The notes below the pieces were generated by a model. The model did not search any database. It was not told the DNA's origin and was given only the letters and a program-made list of their open reading frames with translations. From positions 1 through 38,964 of the forward strand of contig JAEWGL010000220.1 in NCBI GenBank assembly GCA_023388335.1: a DNA stretch of 38,964 nucleotides, read 5' to 3'. The translations under genes and the position numbers were made by a program. This DNA comes from Pseudomonadota bacterium (GTDB taxonomy: Bacteria > Pseudomonadota > Gammaproteobacteria > Pseudomonadales > Pseudomonadaceae). Below are positions 1 through 6,608 of this stretch, one piece after another; positions within the stretch are counted from its first letter, which is position 1; every line of letters starts with the position of its first letter.

Positions 1-486
1 GCGGTATTCGGTGGGGCCCATCTCGGCCGGCTTGCCGTCGATGGTCACGCGGTGACTGATCGGATCGAGCAGCAGGCCGCCGACTTCGATGGGCGCTTCG
101 TTGTCGCTGGGGCCGGCGCGGCGCAGCACGGCCTTGAGCCTGGCCACCAGTTCACGGGGCGAGAATGGCTTGGTGATGTAGTCGTCGGCACCGACTTCCA
201 GGCCCTGGATCTTGTTGTCTTCCTCGCCCTTGGCGGTGAGCATGATGATCGGGATATCGCCGGTCAGCTCATCGCGCTTGAGCCGGCGGGCCAATTCGAT
301 GCCCGAGGTGCCCGGTAGCATCCAGTCGAGCAGGATCAAGTCTGGCTTGCGGTCGACGATGATGGCGTGGGCCTGCTGTGAGGTTTCCGCTTCGAGGCAG
401 TCATAGCCGGCCATTTCCAATGCGACGGCGATCATCTCGCGGATGGGCGCTTCGTCGTCAACGATCAGAATGTTTCTGCCTACCAT
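1..486 (-). CDS. phoB: PhoB phosphate regulon response regulator (C-terminus cut by window edge)
   Basis: OmpR/PhoB-family response regulator that, once phosphorylated by PhoR, activates phosphate-starvation genes. The 162 visible residues hold a full receiver domain (about 1-120): acidic pair D10/D11, phospho-acceptor D54 in LLDWMLPG, T84 and K106 in the TKPF motif. The start of the winged-helix domain follows (DPISHRVTIDGKPAEMGPTE). The usual length is about 229 residues, so roughly 67 C-terminal residues lie beyond position 1. The start is the ATG at 484-486 (minus strand), behind a purine-rich GGGAGAGG. A Pho box and -10 element lie upstream (524-557), which indicates autoregulation. phoR is expected just outside the window. 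The receiver-domain signature leaves little doubt. Confidence 0.95.
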   Translation of the reverse strand, partial: MVGRNILIVDDEAPIREMIAVALEMAGYDCLEAETSQQAHAIIVDRKPDLILLDWMLPGTSGIELARRLKRDELTGDIPIIMLTAKGEEDNKIQGLEVGADDYITKPFSPRELVARLKAVLRRAGPSDNEAPIEVGGLLLDPISHRVTIDGKPAEMGPTEYR

Positions 487-523
487 GCTTGATACCTCTC
501 CCAGGAACTGTGTCTTGGTCCGC

Positions 524-557
524 ATTAGATAACGGAATTATTGCAGTCGTGTGACAG
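524..557 (-). promoter_or_regulatory. Pho box and -10 of phoB
   Basis: On the minus strand, CTGTCAC (557-551), four bases, then CTGCAAT (546-540) match the two 7-bp direct repeats of a Pho box (CTGTCAT-N4-CTGTCAT) at 6/7 and 5/7. Ten bases later comes TCTAAT (529-524), a 5/6 match to the -10 consensus. This is the spacing known for PhoB-activated promoters, where the Pho box replaces the -35. It lies 38 bases or more ahead of the phoB start. Confidence 0.7.
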
Positions 558-633
558 GTCGTGGACCGTCGTAGCAACAACCGGTTGCTGAGCTAGGCTT
601 TAAATCCCACCTCCAATGAATACGGTGAGTCCA

Positions 634-1005
634 ATGACACGAAACACGCTGAGCTGGATGGCTCTTTTCGCGGTGCTGGCGCTGCCGGGAGTGGCGTCTG
701 CCGACCCTGCCGAGGAAAAGAACGGCGTATGGGTCGACGATGCCGGCATGACCCTCTACACCTTCGACAAGGATGCCGAGAACAAGTCCATGTGCAACGG
801 TGAATGTGCCAAGAACTGGCCGCCACTGTTGGTCAAGCCGGCCGCGGAAAAGGCCGAGGGCAAGTGGTCGCAGGTCCGGCGCGATGACGGTGCCATGCAA
901 TGGGCCTACGACGGCAAGCCGTTGTACACCTTCATCAAGGACAAGACGGCCGGCGAGACCACCGGCGATGGGGTGAAGGATGTCTGGCACGTGGCCAAAC
1001 CTTGA
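634..1005 (+). CDS. Secreted PF03640-type (COG4315) repeat protein
   Basis: Small exported protein of unknown biochemical role, 123 residues from the ATG at 634. A Sec signal peptide is visible (hydrophobic stretch ending ALPGVASA, cleavage before DPAEEK). The mature part holds two copies of the repeat typical of COG4315/PF03640 proteins: GMTLYTFDKD with CNGECAKNWPPL, then GKPLYTFIKD with DVWHVAKP. The first copy carries two cysteines (CNGEC). I chose 634 over the ATG at 616 because GGTGAG sits four bases before it and the signal peptide then starts cleanly with MTRN. It stands alone between divergent phoB and convergent ubiA. The family assignment is good; the function is unknown. Confidence 0.85.
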   Translation: MTRNTLSWMALFAVLALPGVASADPAEEKNGVWVDDAGMTLYTFDKDAENKSMCNGECAKNWPPLLVKPAAEKAEGKWSQVRRDDGAMQWAYDGKPLYTFIKDKTAGETTGDGVKDVWHVAKP

Positions 1006-1073
1006 GTGAAGGACCGCTCCGCGGCCATCGCGCGCCGTAATGGTCGCGATGGGCCGTGAGGCGGTCTCGTGGA

Positions 1074-1964
1074 TCACCGCAACGCGTAATCCAGCAGCAC
1101 CCCGATGAACACCAGCATGCCCGCCCAATGATTGTGCAAGAAAGCCTTGAAGCAGGATTCGCGGTCCAGGCGTCGGGTCGACCAATACTCCCAGGCAAAG
1201 CACAACGCCGCGCCGACCAGGCCCAGGTGGAACCAGCCGCCGAGTTCGAAACGGCTGCCGGCCAGTAGCAGGCACCCCAGCGACAGCATCTGCAAGGTCA
1301 GGATGATGGCGCGGTCGGCGGTACCGAAGAGGATGGCGGTGGATTTCACGCCGATCTTCAGGTCGTCGTCGCGATCGACCATCGCATAGTAGGTGTCGTA
1401 CCCCACGGTCCACAGCAGGTTGGCGATGTACAGCAGCCAGGCACTGGCCGGCAGCTCGCCGCCGGCCGCGGTGAAGGCCATGGGGATGCCCCATGAGTAC
1501 GCGGCGCCCAGGACTACCTGCGGGTAGTAGGTGTAGCGCTTCATGAAGGGATAGCAGGCCGCCAGCGCCACGGCGCCGAACGACAGCCAGACCGTGCGGC
1601 TGTTGGTGCACAGCACGAGCAGAAAACTCACAGCCACCAGGACGGCGAACAACGCCAACGCCTCGCGGGGCCTGATCCGGCCACTGGCCAGCGGGCGGTC
1701 GGCGGTGCGCTTGACGTGGCCATCGACCTTGCGGTCGGCGAAGTCGTTGATGGCGCAGCCAGCCGCGCGCATGAGCACCACGCCGAGGCCGAAGATCAGC
1801 ACGTTGGCCAGGGTAGGGGAGCCTGCGCCGGCGATCCACACCGCTGACAGGGTCGGCCAGAGCAGCAGGTAGATGCCGATCGGGCGGTCCATGCGGCTGA
1901 GCTGGATGAAGTCCCACGCCCGTGGGTGCAAGCGATTGAGCGACTTGAGCAACTCCAGGTACAT
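1074..1964 (-). CDS. ubiA: UbiA 4-hydroxybenzoate octaprenyltransferase
   Basis: Integral membrane prenyltransferase that attaches the polyprenyl chain to 4-hydroxybenzoate in ubiquinone synthesis. It has 296 residues, the normal length. Both aspartate-rich Mg-diphosphate motifs are present: NDFADRKVD at 73-81 and YDTYYAMVDRDDD around 189-201. Many hydrophobic segments fit the multi-helix UbiA fold. The start is the ATG at 1962-1964, with AAGGAG eight bases upstream; an open frame extends further upstream but is only the shadow of ubiC. The start overlaps the ubiC stop by one base (TGATG), so the two are translationally coupled, and ubiC supplies the substrate. Confidence 0.97.
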   Translation of the reverse strand: MYLELLKSLNRLHPRAWDFIQLSRMDRPIGIYLLLWPTLSAVWIAGAGSPTLANVLIFGLGVVLMRAAGCAINDFADRKVDGHVKRTADRPLASGRIRPREALALFAVLVAVSFLLVLCTNSRTVWLSFGAVALAACYPFMKRYTYYPQVVLGAAYSWGIPMAFTAAGGELPASAWLLYIANLLWTVGYDTYYAMVDRDDDLKIGVKSTAILFGTADRAIILTLQMLSLGCLLLAGSRFELGGWFHLGLVGAALCFAWEYWSTRRLDRESCFKAFLHNHWAGMLVFIGVLLDYALR

Positions 1965-2521
1965 CAATGCGTCTCCTTGACAGCCGCCTGCCACAGTGGT
2001 GGCAGGAACACTTCGGCAACCAGCACGCTCAGGCCGTCGCGCTCGAAGCGCGAACGCCGGCCCCAAAGGCCCTCTTGCGCCGCGTCGGCTGGCAACCACT
2101 GTCCTGGATAACGGCACACTTCGATGGGATGGCGGACAAAGGCCTGGTCACAAAACAGTAATTCGCCCAGCGAGCGGCTGCCGAGGGTTTCGAGGTCCAG
2201 GCCGCCGCGCAGCAAGGCGCTGCGGGCCGCCACGCTGCGGGCGAAGACCCAGGCCTGGCCGTGGCCCTTGAGGTACACCTCGCGGACCCAGCCTTCTGCG
2301 CCCGGTGCCAGGCCAAGCGCCTGGCACTCGTCGTCGCGCAAGGCTTGCCAGCCTTCGAACAGCGGCGTCACGGTGAAGTGGTCGGCGGACAGGCGGGTCA
2401 AGCGGCGGGTCAGGGACCCCTGGTCGAAGAGCCAGTCGAGGGTCGAAGGGTCGACGTCATTGCCCAACTGGGCATACGGCAGCCACGCTAGGGGGGCTGC
2501 TGGCGAGGTTTCGTACGGCAC
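1964..2521 (-). CDS. ubiC: UbiC chorismate pyruvate-lyase
   Basis: Splits chorismate into 4-hydroxybenzoate and pyruvate, the first committed step of ubiquinone synthesis, in the cytoplasm. Recognisable family stretches are LTRRLTRLS, RDDECQALG, EGWVREV, ARSV and LGELLF..., followed by a WGRRSRFE segment near the C-terminus. The open frame continues upstream, but I place the start at the GTG at 2519-2521 (VPYETSPAAP...). That gives 185 residues, the length I recall for Pseudomonas UbiC, with an N-terminus like its relatives. No strong Shine-Dalgarno precedes this GTG, so the start is less certain than the gene. It forms an operon with ubiA. Confidence 0.92.
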   Translation of the reverse strand: MPYETSPAAPLAWLPYAQLGNDVDPSTLDWLFDQGSLTRRLTRLSADHFTVTPLFEGWQALRDDECQALGLAPGAEGWVREVYLKGHGQAWVFARSVAARSALLRGGLDLETLGSRSLGELLFCDQAFVRHPIEVCRYPGQWLPADAAQEGLWGRRSRFERDGLSVLVAEVFLPPLWQAAVKETH

Positions 2522-2678
2522 GTTAGGTATGCTGTTACAGGCCAGAGAGGTGGCGAGCTTAGCATGTTTGCCCCGACTGCTTGCATACTGCTGGCAGGGC
2601 CAGTACAAAGCCCTGGCGCCAGAGGTTGCTCATGCGAAAGCGGCCATGTCCAAGCCTGTGTCTGTTCGAGGAAACGTG

Positions 2679-2846
2679 ATGAAGAAGTGGCAGTGTATTG
2701 TTTGTGGCCTGATCTACGACGAGGCCCAAGGGTGGCCGGATGACGGTATCGCGCCGGGGACCCGCTGGGAAGATGTACCTGAAGACTGGCTCTGCCCGGA
2801 CTGCGGCGTCGGCAAGAGCGACTTCGAGATGATCGCCATCGGCTGA
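2679..2846 (+). CDS. rubA: Rubredoxin
   Basis: A 55-residue iron-sulfur electron carrier. Four cysteines (C6, C9, C39, C42) form the two CxxCG knuckles, CIVCG and CPDCG, that bind one iron; the WEDVPEDW segment between them is typical of rubredoxins. The ATG at 2679 follows AGGA with six-base spacing; the frame is open upstream but that part does not resemble the family. It lies 33 bases before the reductase gene and almost certainly shares its transcript. In Pseudomonas such pairs can pass electrons from NADH to alkane hydroxylases or serve oxidative-stress defence; no hydroxylase gene is present here. Confidence 0.96.
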   Translation: MKKWQCIVCGLIYDEAQGWPDDGIAPGTRWEDVPEDWLCPDCGVGKSDFEMIAIG

Positions 2847-2879
2847 TCGCATCACCCCCTTGAGATAAGGAAGCACGAC

Positions 2880-4028
2880 ATGACGTCCCCCGTGGTTATC
2901 ATCGGTACCGGCCTTGCCGGCTACAACCTGGCCCGTGAATTTCGCAAGCTCGATAACCAGACGCCGCTGCTGCTGATCACCGCCGATGACGGTCGCTCCT
3001 ACTCAAAGCCCATGCTGTCCACCGGTTACGCCAAACACAAGGACGCCGACAGCCTGTGCATGGCCGAGCCAGGCGCCATGGCCGAGCAGCTCAAGGCCGA
3101 GATTCGCACCCACACCCGTATCAGCGGTATCGACCCAGGCCACAAGCGCCTGTGGATCGGCGAGGAACAGGTGCCTTATCGCGACCTGATCCTGGCCTGG
3201 GGCGCGCAGACCGTGCAGGTACCGGTGGAGGGCGATGGCGCCGATGCGGTCTATCCCATCAATGATCTGGAGGACTACGCCCACTTCCGTGCCGCCGCCG
3301 CAGGCAAGCGGCGCGTGCTGATCCTCGGTGCCGGCCTGATCGGCTGCGAGTTCGCCAACGACATGCGTTCGGGAGGCTTCGAGGTCGACGTCGTCGCCCC
3401 GTGCGAGCAGGTCATGCCGACATTGCTGCATCCTGCCGCAGCGGCGGCGGTCCAGGCTGGCCTGGAAGGGCTCGGCGTACGTTTTCATCTGGGGCCGGTG
3501 CTGACCCGCTTGCAGCGCATCGGCGAGGGGCTGGAGGCGCACCTTTCCGATGGCAGCGTGGTCGCCTGTGATCTGCTGGTGTCGGCCATCGGCTTGCGCC
3601 CGCGCACCGACCTTGCGGCCGCGGCGGGGTTGCAGATCAACCGCGGGGTGGTGGTCGACCGGCAGCTGCGCACTTCCCACGCCAATATCTTTGCCCTGGG
3701 AGATTGCGCCGAGGTGGATGGCCTGAACCTGCTGTACGTCATGCCGCTGATGGGCTGCGCGCGGGCCCTCGCTCAGACCCTGTGCGGCAACCCGACCGCC
3801 GTCGCCTATGGCCCGATGCCGGTGACCGTGAAAACGCCCGCTTGCCCGTTGGTGGTATCGCCACCGCCACAAGGATGCGAAGGCACCTGGCAGGTCGACG
3901 GCCAGGGCGCGGACCTCAAGGTGCTCTGCCACGACGCCGAGGGCAAGCTGCTGGGCTATGCCCTGACTGGCGCGGCGGTCCTGGAGAAGCTGGCGCTGAA
4001 TCGCCAGCTACCGCCGTTGATGGCGTGA
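2880..4028 (+). CDS. rubB: Rubredoxin-NAD(+) reductase (FAD-dependent)
   Basis: Flavoprotein that transfers electrons from NADH to rubredoxin, 382 residues. The N-terminal FAD-binding motif is VVIIGTGLAGYNLA (5-18), the NADH-binding Rossmann motif is VLILGAGLIG (146-155), and the second FAD contact is NIFALGDCAEV (269-279). The start ATG at 2880 is preceded by AAGGAAG. It directly follows rubA, the likely redox partner, which distinguishes it from other two-dinucleotide-binding reductases of the same superfamily. The symbol alkT is also used for relatives. Confidence 0.93.
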   Translation: MTSPVVIIGTGLAGYNLAREFRKLDNQTPLLLITADDGRSYSKPMLSTGYAKHKDADSLCMAEPGAMAEQLKAEIRTHTRISGIDPGHKRLWIGEEQVPYRDLILAWGAQTVQVPVEGDGADAVYPINDLEDYAHFRAAAAGKRRVLILGAGLIGCEFANDMRSGGFEVDVVAPCEQVMPTLLHPAAAAAVQAGLEGLGVRFHLGPVLTRLQRIGEGLEAHLSDGSVVACDLLVSAIGLRPRTDLAAAAGLQINRGVVVDRQLRTSHANIFALGDCAEVDGLNLLYVMPLMGCARALAQTLCGNPTAVAYGPMPVTVKTPACPLVVSPPPQGCEGTWQVDGQGADLKVLCHDAEGKLLGYALTGAAVLEKLALNRQLPPLMA

Positions 4029-4215
4029 ACGGCAGGCGTTCTGTCGGATTTCCCCTGTTGTTGCCACAACATTGGCCACCCAGGCACTGGCGCGGCCCTG
4101 GGCGGCGTGCCATTCTCACTCCGGTCTGCCGCAGTTTAGAGCCTGCGGTGCCTTGAGCGCTGCTCCGAGGGGCAGCACGGCATAACAACAAAAATCCCGT
4201 CAAAGAGGCTTTACT

Positions 4216-4575
4216 ATGCGTAAACCAGAACTCGCCGCCGCCATCTCTGAAAGTGCCGATATGACCAAGGAGCAGGCCAACCGCGTCCTCAATGCCATCC
4301 TGGAAGAAATCACGGGTGCGCTCAACAGGAAGGACAGCGTCACGCTGGTCGGCTTCGGCACGTTCCTCGGGCGCCACCGCGGTGCGCGGACCGGCAAGAA
4401 TCCTCAGACCGGCGAACCGGTAAAGATCAGGGCCTCCAACACCGTCGCCTTCAAGCCTGGCAAGTCCCTCAAGGATGCCGTCTCAGGCCAAGACACCGCC
4501 GGCAGCCAATCCGCTGCCGCCGCCAAATCCTCCACTGCCGGCAAGACCGCCGCGAAGGCAAAGAGCGCCAAGTAG
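4216..4575 (+). CDS. hupN: HU-family DNA-binding protein with Ala/Lys/Ser-rich tail
   Basis: Nucleoid protein of 119 residues. Residues 1-90 are a complete HU/IHF fold: ELAAAISESADMTKEQANRV at the N-terminus, GFGTF around 46-50, and the DNA-binding arm from RTGKNPQTGE. HU proteins are normally about 90 residues; this one adds about 29 residues rich in Ala, Lys and Ser (KSSTAGKTAAKAKSAK), resembling a histone-like tail. The start ATG has AAAGAGG seven bases upstream. P. putida has a third HU called HupN in this neighbourhood as I recall, hence the tentative symbol. It is followed directly by a strong terminator. Confidence 0.85.
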   Translation: MRKPELAAAISESADMTKEQANRVLNAILEEITGALNRKDSVTLVGFGTFLGRHRGARTGKNPQTGEPVKIRASNTVAFKPGKSLKDAVSGQDTAGSQSAAAAKSSTAGKTAAKAKSAK

Positions 4576-4603
4576 GGCCTCTGACAACACCCCCTATAGC
4601 GAG

Positions 4604-4636
4604 AACGGGCACCTTCAGGTGCCCGTTGTGTTTATT
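4604..4636 (+). terminator. Rho-independent terminator after the HU-like gene
   Basis: Perfect 10-bp stem AACGGGCACC / GGTGCCCGTT (4604-4613 with 4618-4627), four-base loop TTCA, then the T-rich GTGTTTATT. It lies 29 bases after the HU stop codon. Confidence 0.85.
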
Positions 4637-4705
4637 GCCTGGCAAGCCCCCGCGCCGGCACCGGAGTGTAGGGGATGAGCAAGTAGCAATCGTTCGCCAA
4701 AAGGC

Positions 4706-4711
4706 TAGAAT
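4706..4711 (+). promoter_or_regulatory. Candidate -10 element for the SCP2-like gene
   Basis: TAGAAT (5/6 to TATAAT) lies 35 bases before the ATG at 4747, in the gap after the upstream terminator. The -35 side is weak (TAGCAA at 4684-4689, 3/6, spacer 16), so this is tentative. Confidence 0.35.
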
Positions 4712-4746
4712 GCTCGACTCAGTCACTTTTTCGCCGAGGCGCGTGC

Positions 4747-5121
4747 ATGAAGTTTCGCTTTCTTCTCTGGGCCATGGGGTTGCTGATGGCCAGGGCCAGC
4801 CGCAATAACCCAGCTTTCCAGCAGCAGCTGCAGGACAAGGACCTGGTGTTCCAGATGCAGACGCTCGATGGCAAGGTTGCCCGGCACTTCATCGTCAAGG
4901 ACCTGCGCATCAGCAGCAAGGGCGGCCTGCATCCCCAGCCGGCCTTCGCCATTGCATTCAGCGACCCGGCCTATGGCTTCGCCACGTTGCAGGCCAGCAA
5001 CAAGCAGTTGGCCTTCATGCAAGGGATTCAGGACAAGCGCATCCAGATCAAGGGCAACCCGGCGCTGGTGATCTGGTTTCAGGGCCTGATGAAATACCTC
5101 AAGCCGCGCAAGAATGCCTGA
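4747..5121 (+). CDS. Small SCP2-like (sterol carrier-type) protein
   Basis: 124-residue protein of unknown role. After a hydrophobic N-terminus (FLLWAMGLLMA) comes a domain resembling small SCP2-type lipid-binding folds: KDLVFQMQTLDGKVARHFIV, a central FAIAFSDPAYGFATL strand pair and a C-terminal KGNPALVIWFQGLMKYL helix. The similarity is by general pattern, not by a defining motif. It is an independent unit: a terminator lies upstream, its own candidate promoter is at 4706, and it converges on the HDOD gene with nine bases between the stops. The start ATG has no strong Shine-Dalgarno. The open frame is certain; the fold is moderately so; I would not assign a ligand. Confidence 0.7.
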   Translation: MKFRFLLWAMGLLMARASRNNPAFQQQLQDKDLVFQMQTLDGKVARHFIVKDLRISSKGGLHPQPAFAIAFSDPAYGFATLQASNKQLAFMQGIQDKRIQIKGNPALVIWFQGLMKYLKPRKNA

Positions 5122-5130
5122 ACATTGGAC

Positions 5131-6531
5131 TCAGTGCGGGTTGAATTGTGACGCCAGCTCGCGCAGCAATGCCTCGGCCTGCAGTACCTTGTCGACCACC
5201 GCATGGGCTTTCTCGCGGCTCAGTCCGACGCGCTCGAGCAGCTCGTCGCTGATCGGCGCCTCGGGGCCCGCGCCAATGCCACGCGAGCGCAACAGGCGCA
5301 AGGCCAGGCACAGCAGGTTGGGGAAGACGGCGTGTTCACCATTGTAGGACGGGTCGTGCTGGAAGCGCAGCGCGGTGGTCAGTTCCGGCGGCATGTCCCA
5401 CAGGCCCATCAGCCAGGCACCGATCTGTTCGCGGCTGATGCCCAGCAGGTGCTGCTCGACGTAGGTGTGACACAGATGCGGGTTGACCTCCAGGTGGCGG
5501 CAGATCAGCGAGAAGTGCGGCGGGAACACATGGGCCAGAAGCAGGTAGCCGAAGTTGTGCAGCAGCCCGGCCAGGTAGGTCAGCCCGACCTCGGGGCGCT
5601 CGCCGCGCGGCATGGCGCGGGCCAGGCCCTCGATGACCGCGGCGGTGTAGATCGACTGTCGCCAATAGGGCGTGGCCTGTTGTGGTTGGTCCTTGGGCAG
5701 GCTCACGGTCTTGCCCAGGGCCAGGCCAAGCGCCAGGTTGATGACCAGGTCGAAGCCCAGCACCCGCACAATGGCATCTTCCACCGAGCGGATCTTGCCG
5801 GGTGAGGCGTAGTAGGGAGAGGCCGCCCAGCTCACTACCTGGGCGGCCAGGGCCGGATCGGTCTCGACGACGCTGGTGATGTCGTCGATGCTGGCGTTGG
5901 GGTCGGCCCGCAGCTTGACGATCTTCTGCGCGGTGTCGGTCAGGGGCGGAATTTCGATGGTCTGCTCCAGGCGTTGCTGGATGCGTCTTGCGGTAAAGGC
6001 CTGGACGGCCTGGGTGATCTCTTCGCGGTCGTCGTGGGGACGGTCGAGGTTGGGGCGGATGGCCTGGATTGGCTCACCGAAACTGCCGGCGCTGGCCCTG
6101 CTCAACAGCTTCCTGAACTCATCGCGGTCGAATTCCAGCCATAGGCCGGGCTGACCCGACTGGACCAGCAGCTTGTCGGCCTTGAGCAGATCGCCCTCAT
6201 AAAGGCAGGGGGAGCTGGTCAGTGCCGGGATCGCGGGTAGGCTTTTCAGGCCATGCTTGTCGAGCATTTGCTTCAAGCGCGCCAGCGGCACCGCCACGAG
6301 CCTGCGGCCGGTAAGCTCGGTCAGGTGCTTGAGGTCCAGTAGCTGGCTCTGCGGGAACAGCACCATCAGCGCGCCGACCTCGTCGTCGAGCAGAATCGCC
6401 TGGACCTTGGCGGCAGCTGGCAGTTGCGGCTGCTCGGGCACTTCGCGGTAAGCGACCCCGAGCTTTTCGAGCAACAGCCGGATGACAGACGGAGCGTGCG
6501 GGGTTGCGGCGTCCAGGGCAACTTCAGTCAT
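5131..6531 (-). CDS. YbaK-like / HDOD domain fusion protein
   Basis: 466-residue signalling-type protein with two parts. Residues about 10-145 resemble the YbaK/ProX aminoacyl-tRNA deacylase fold, with a lysine at position 42 (AAAKVQAILL) where that family keeps a key lysine, followed by LLDLKHLTELTGRRLVAV. Residues about 190-400 form an HDOD domain: IPPLTDTAQKIVKLRADPNA, ETDPALAAQVVSWAASPYY, VLGFDLVINLALGLAL and LAGLLHNFGYLLLAHVFP. HDOD proteins lack the catalytic HD pair and usually act as scaffolds in signalling. The start ATG is at 6529-6531. It lies 77 bases downstream of recG on the same strand. Function is unknown; both domain calls are by pattern. Confidence 0.8.
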   Translation of the reverse strand: MTEVALDAATPHAPSVIRLLLEKLGVAYREVPEQPQLPAAAKVQAILLDDEVGALMVLFPQSQLLDLKHLTELTGRRLVAVPLARLKQMLDKHGLKSLPAIPALTSSPCLYEGDLLKADKLLVQSGQPGLWLEFDRDEFRKLLSRASAGSFGEPIQAIRPNLDRPHDDREEITQAVQAFTARRIQQRLEQTIEIPPLTDTAQKIVKLRADPNASIDDITSVVETDPALAAQVVSWAASPYYASPGKIRSVEDAIVRVLGFDLVINLALGLALGKTVSLPKDQPQQATPYWRQSIYTAAVIEGLARAMPRGERPEVGLTYLAGLLHNFGYLLLAHVFPPHFSLICRHLEVNPHLCHTYVEQHLLGISREQIGAWLMGLWDMPPELTTALRFQHDPSYNGEHAVFPNLLCLALRLLRSRGIGAGPEAPISDELLERVGLSREKAHAVVDKVLQAEALLRELASQFNPH

Positions 6532-6608
6532 GGTCTGTATCCAAATTCTTCAACAATCGCACAGTATAGCCAGCTCCATCGGATACGGGTTTCGTTCCAG
6601 GACCGGCG

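Noticed and set aside
538..2019. 493-codon minus-strand frame across the secreted-protein gene and ubiA
   Set aside because: It overlaps two supported genes in other frames and is arginine/proline rich, as expected of an off-frame reading in GC-rich DNA.
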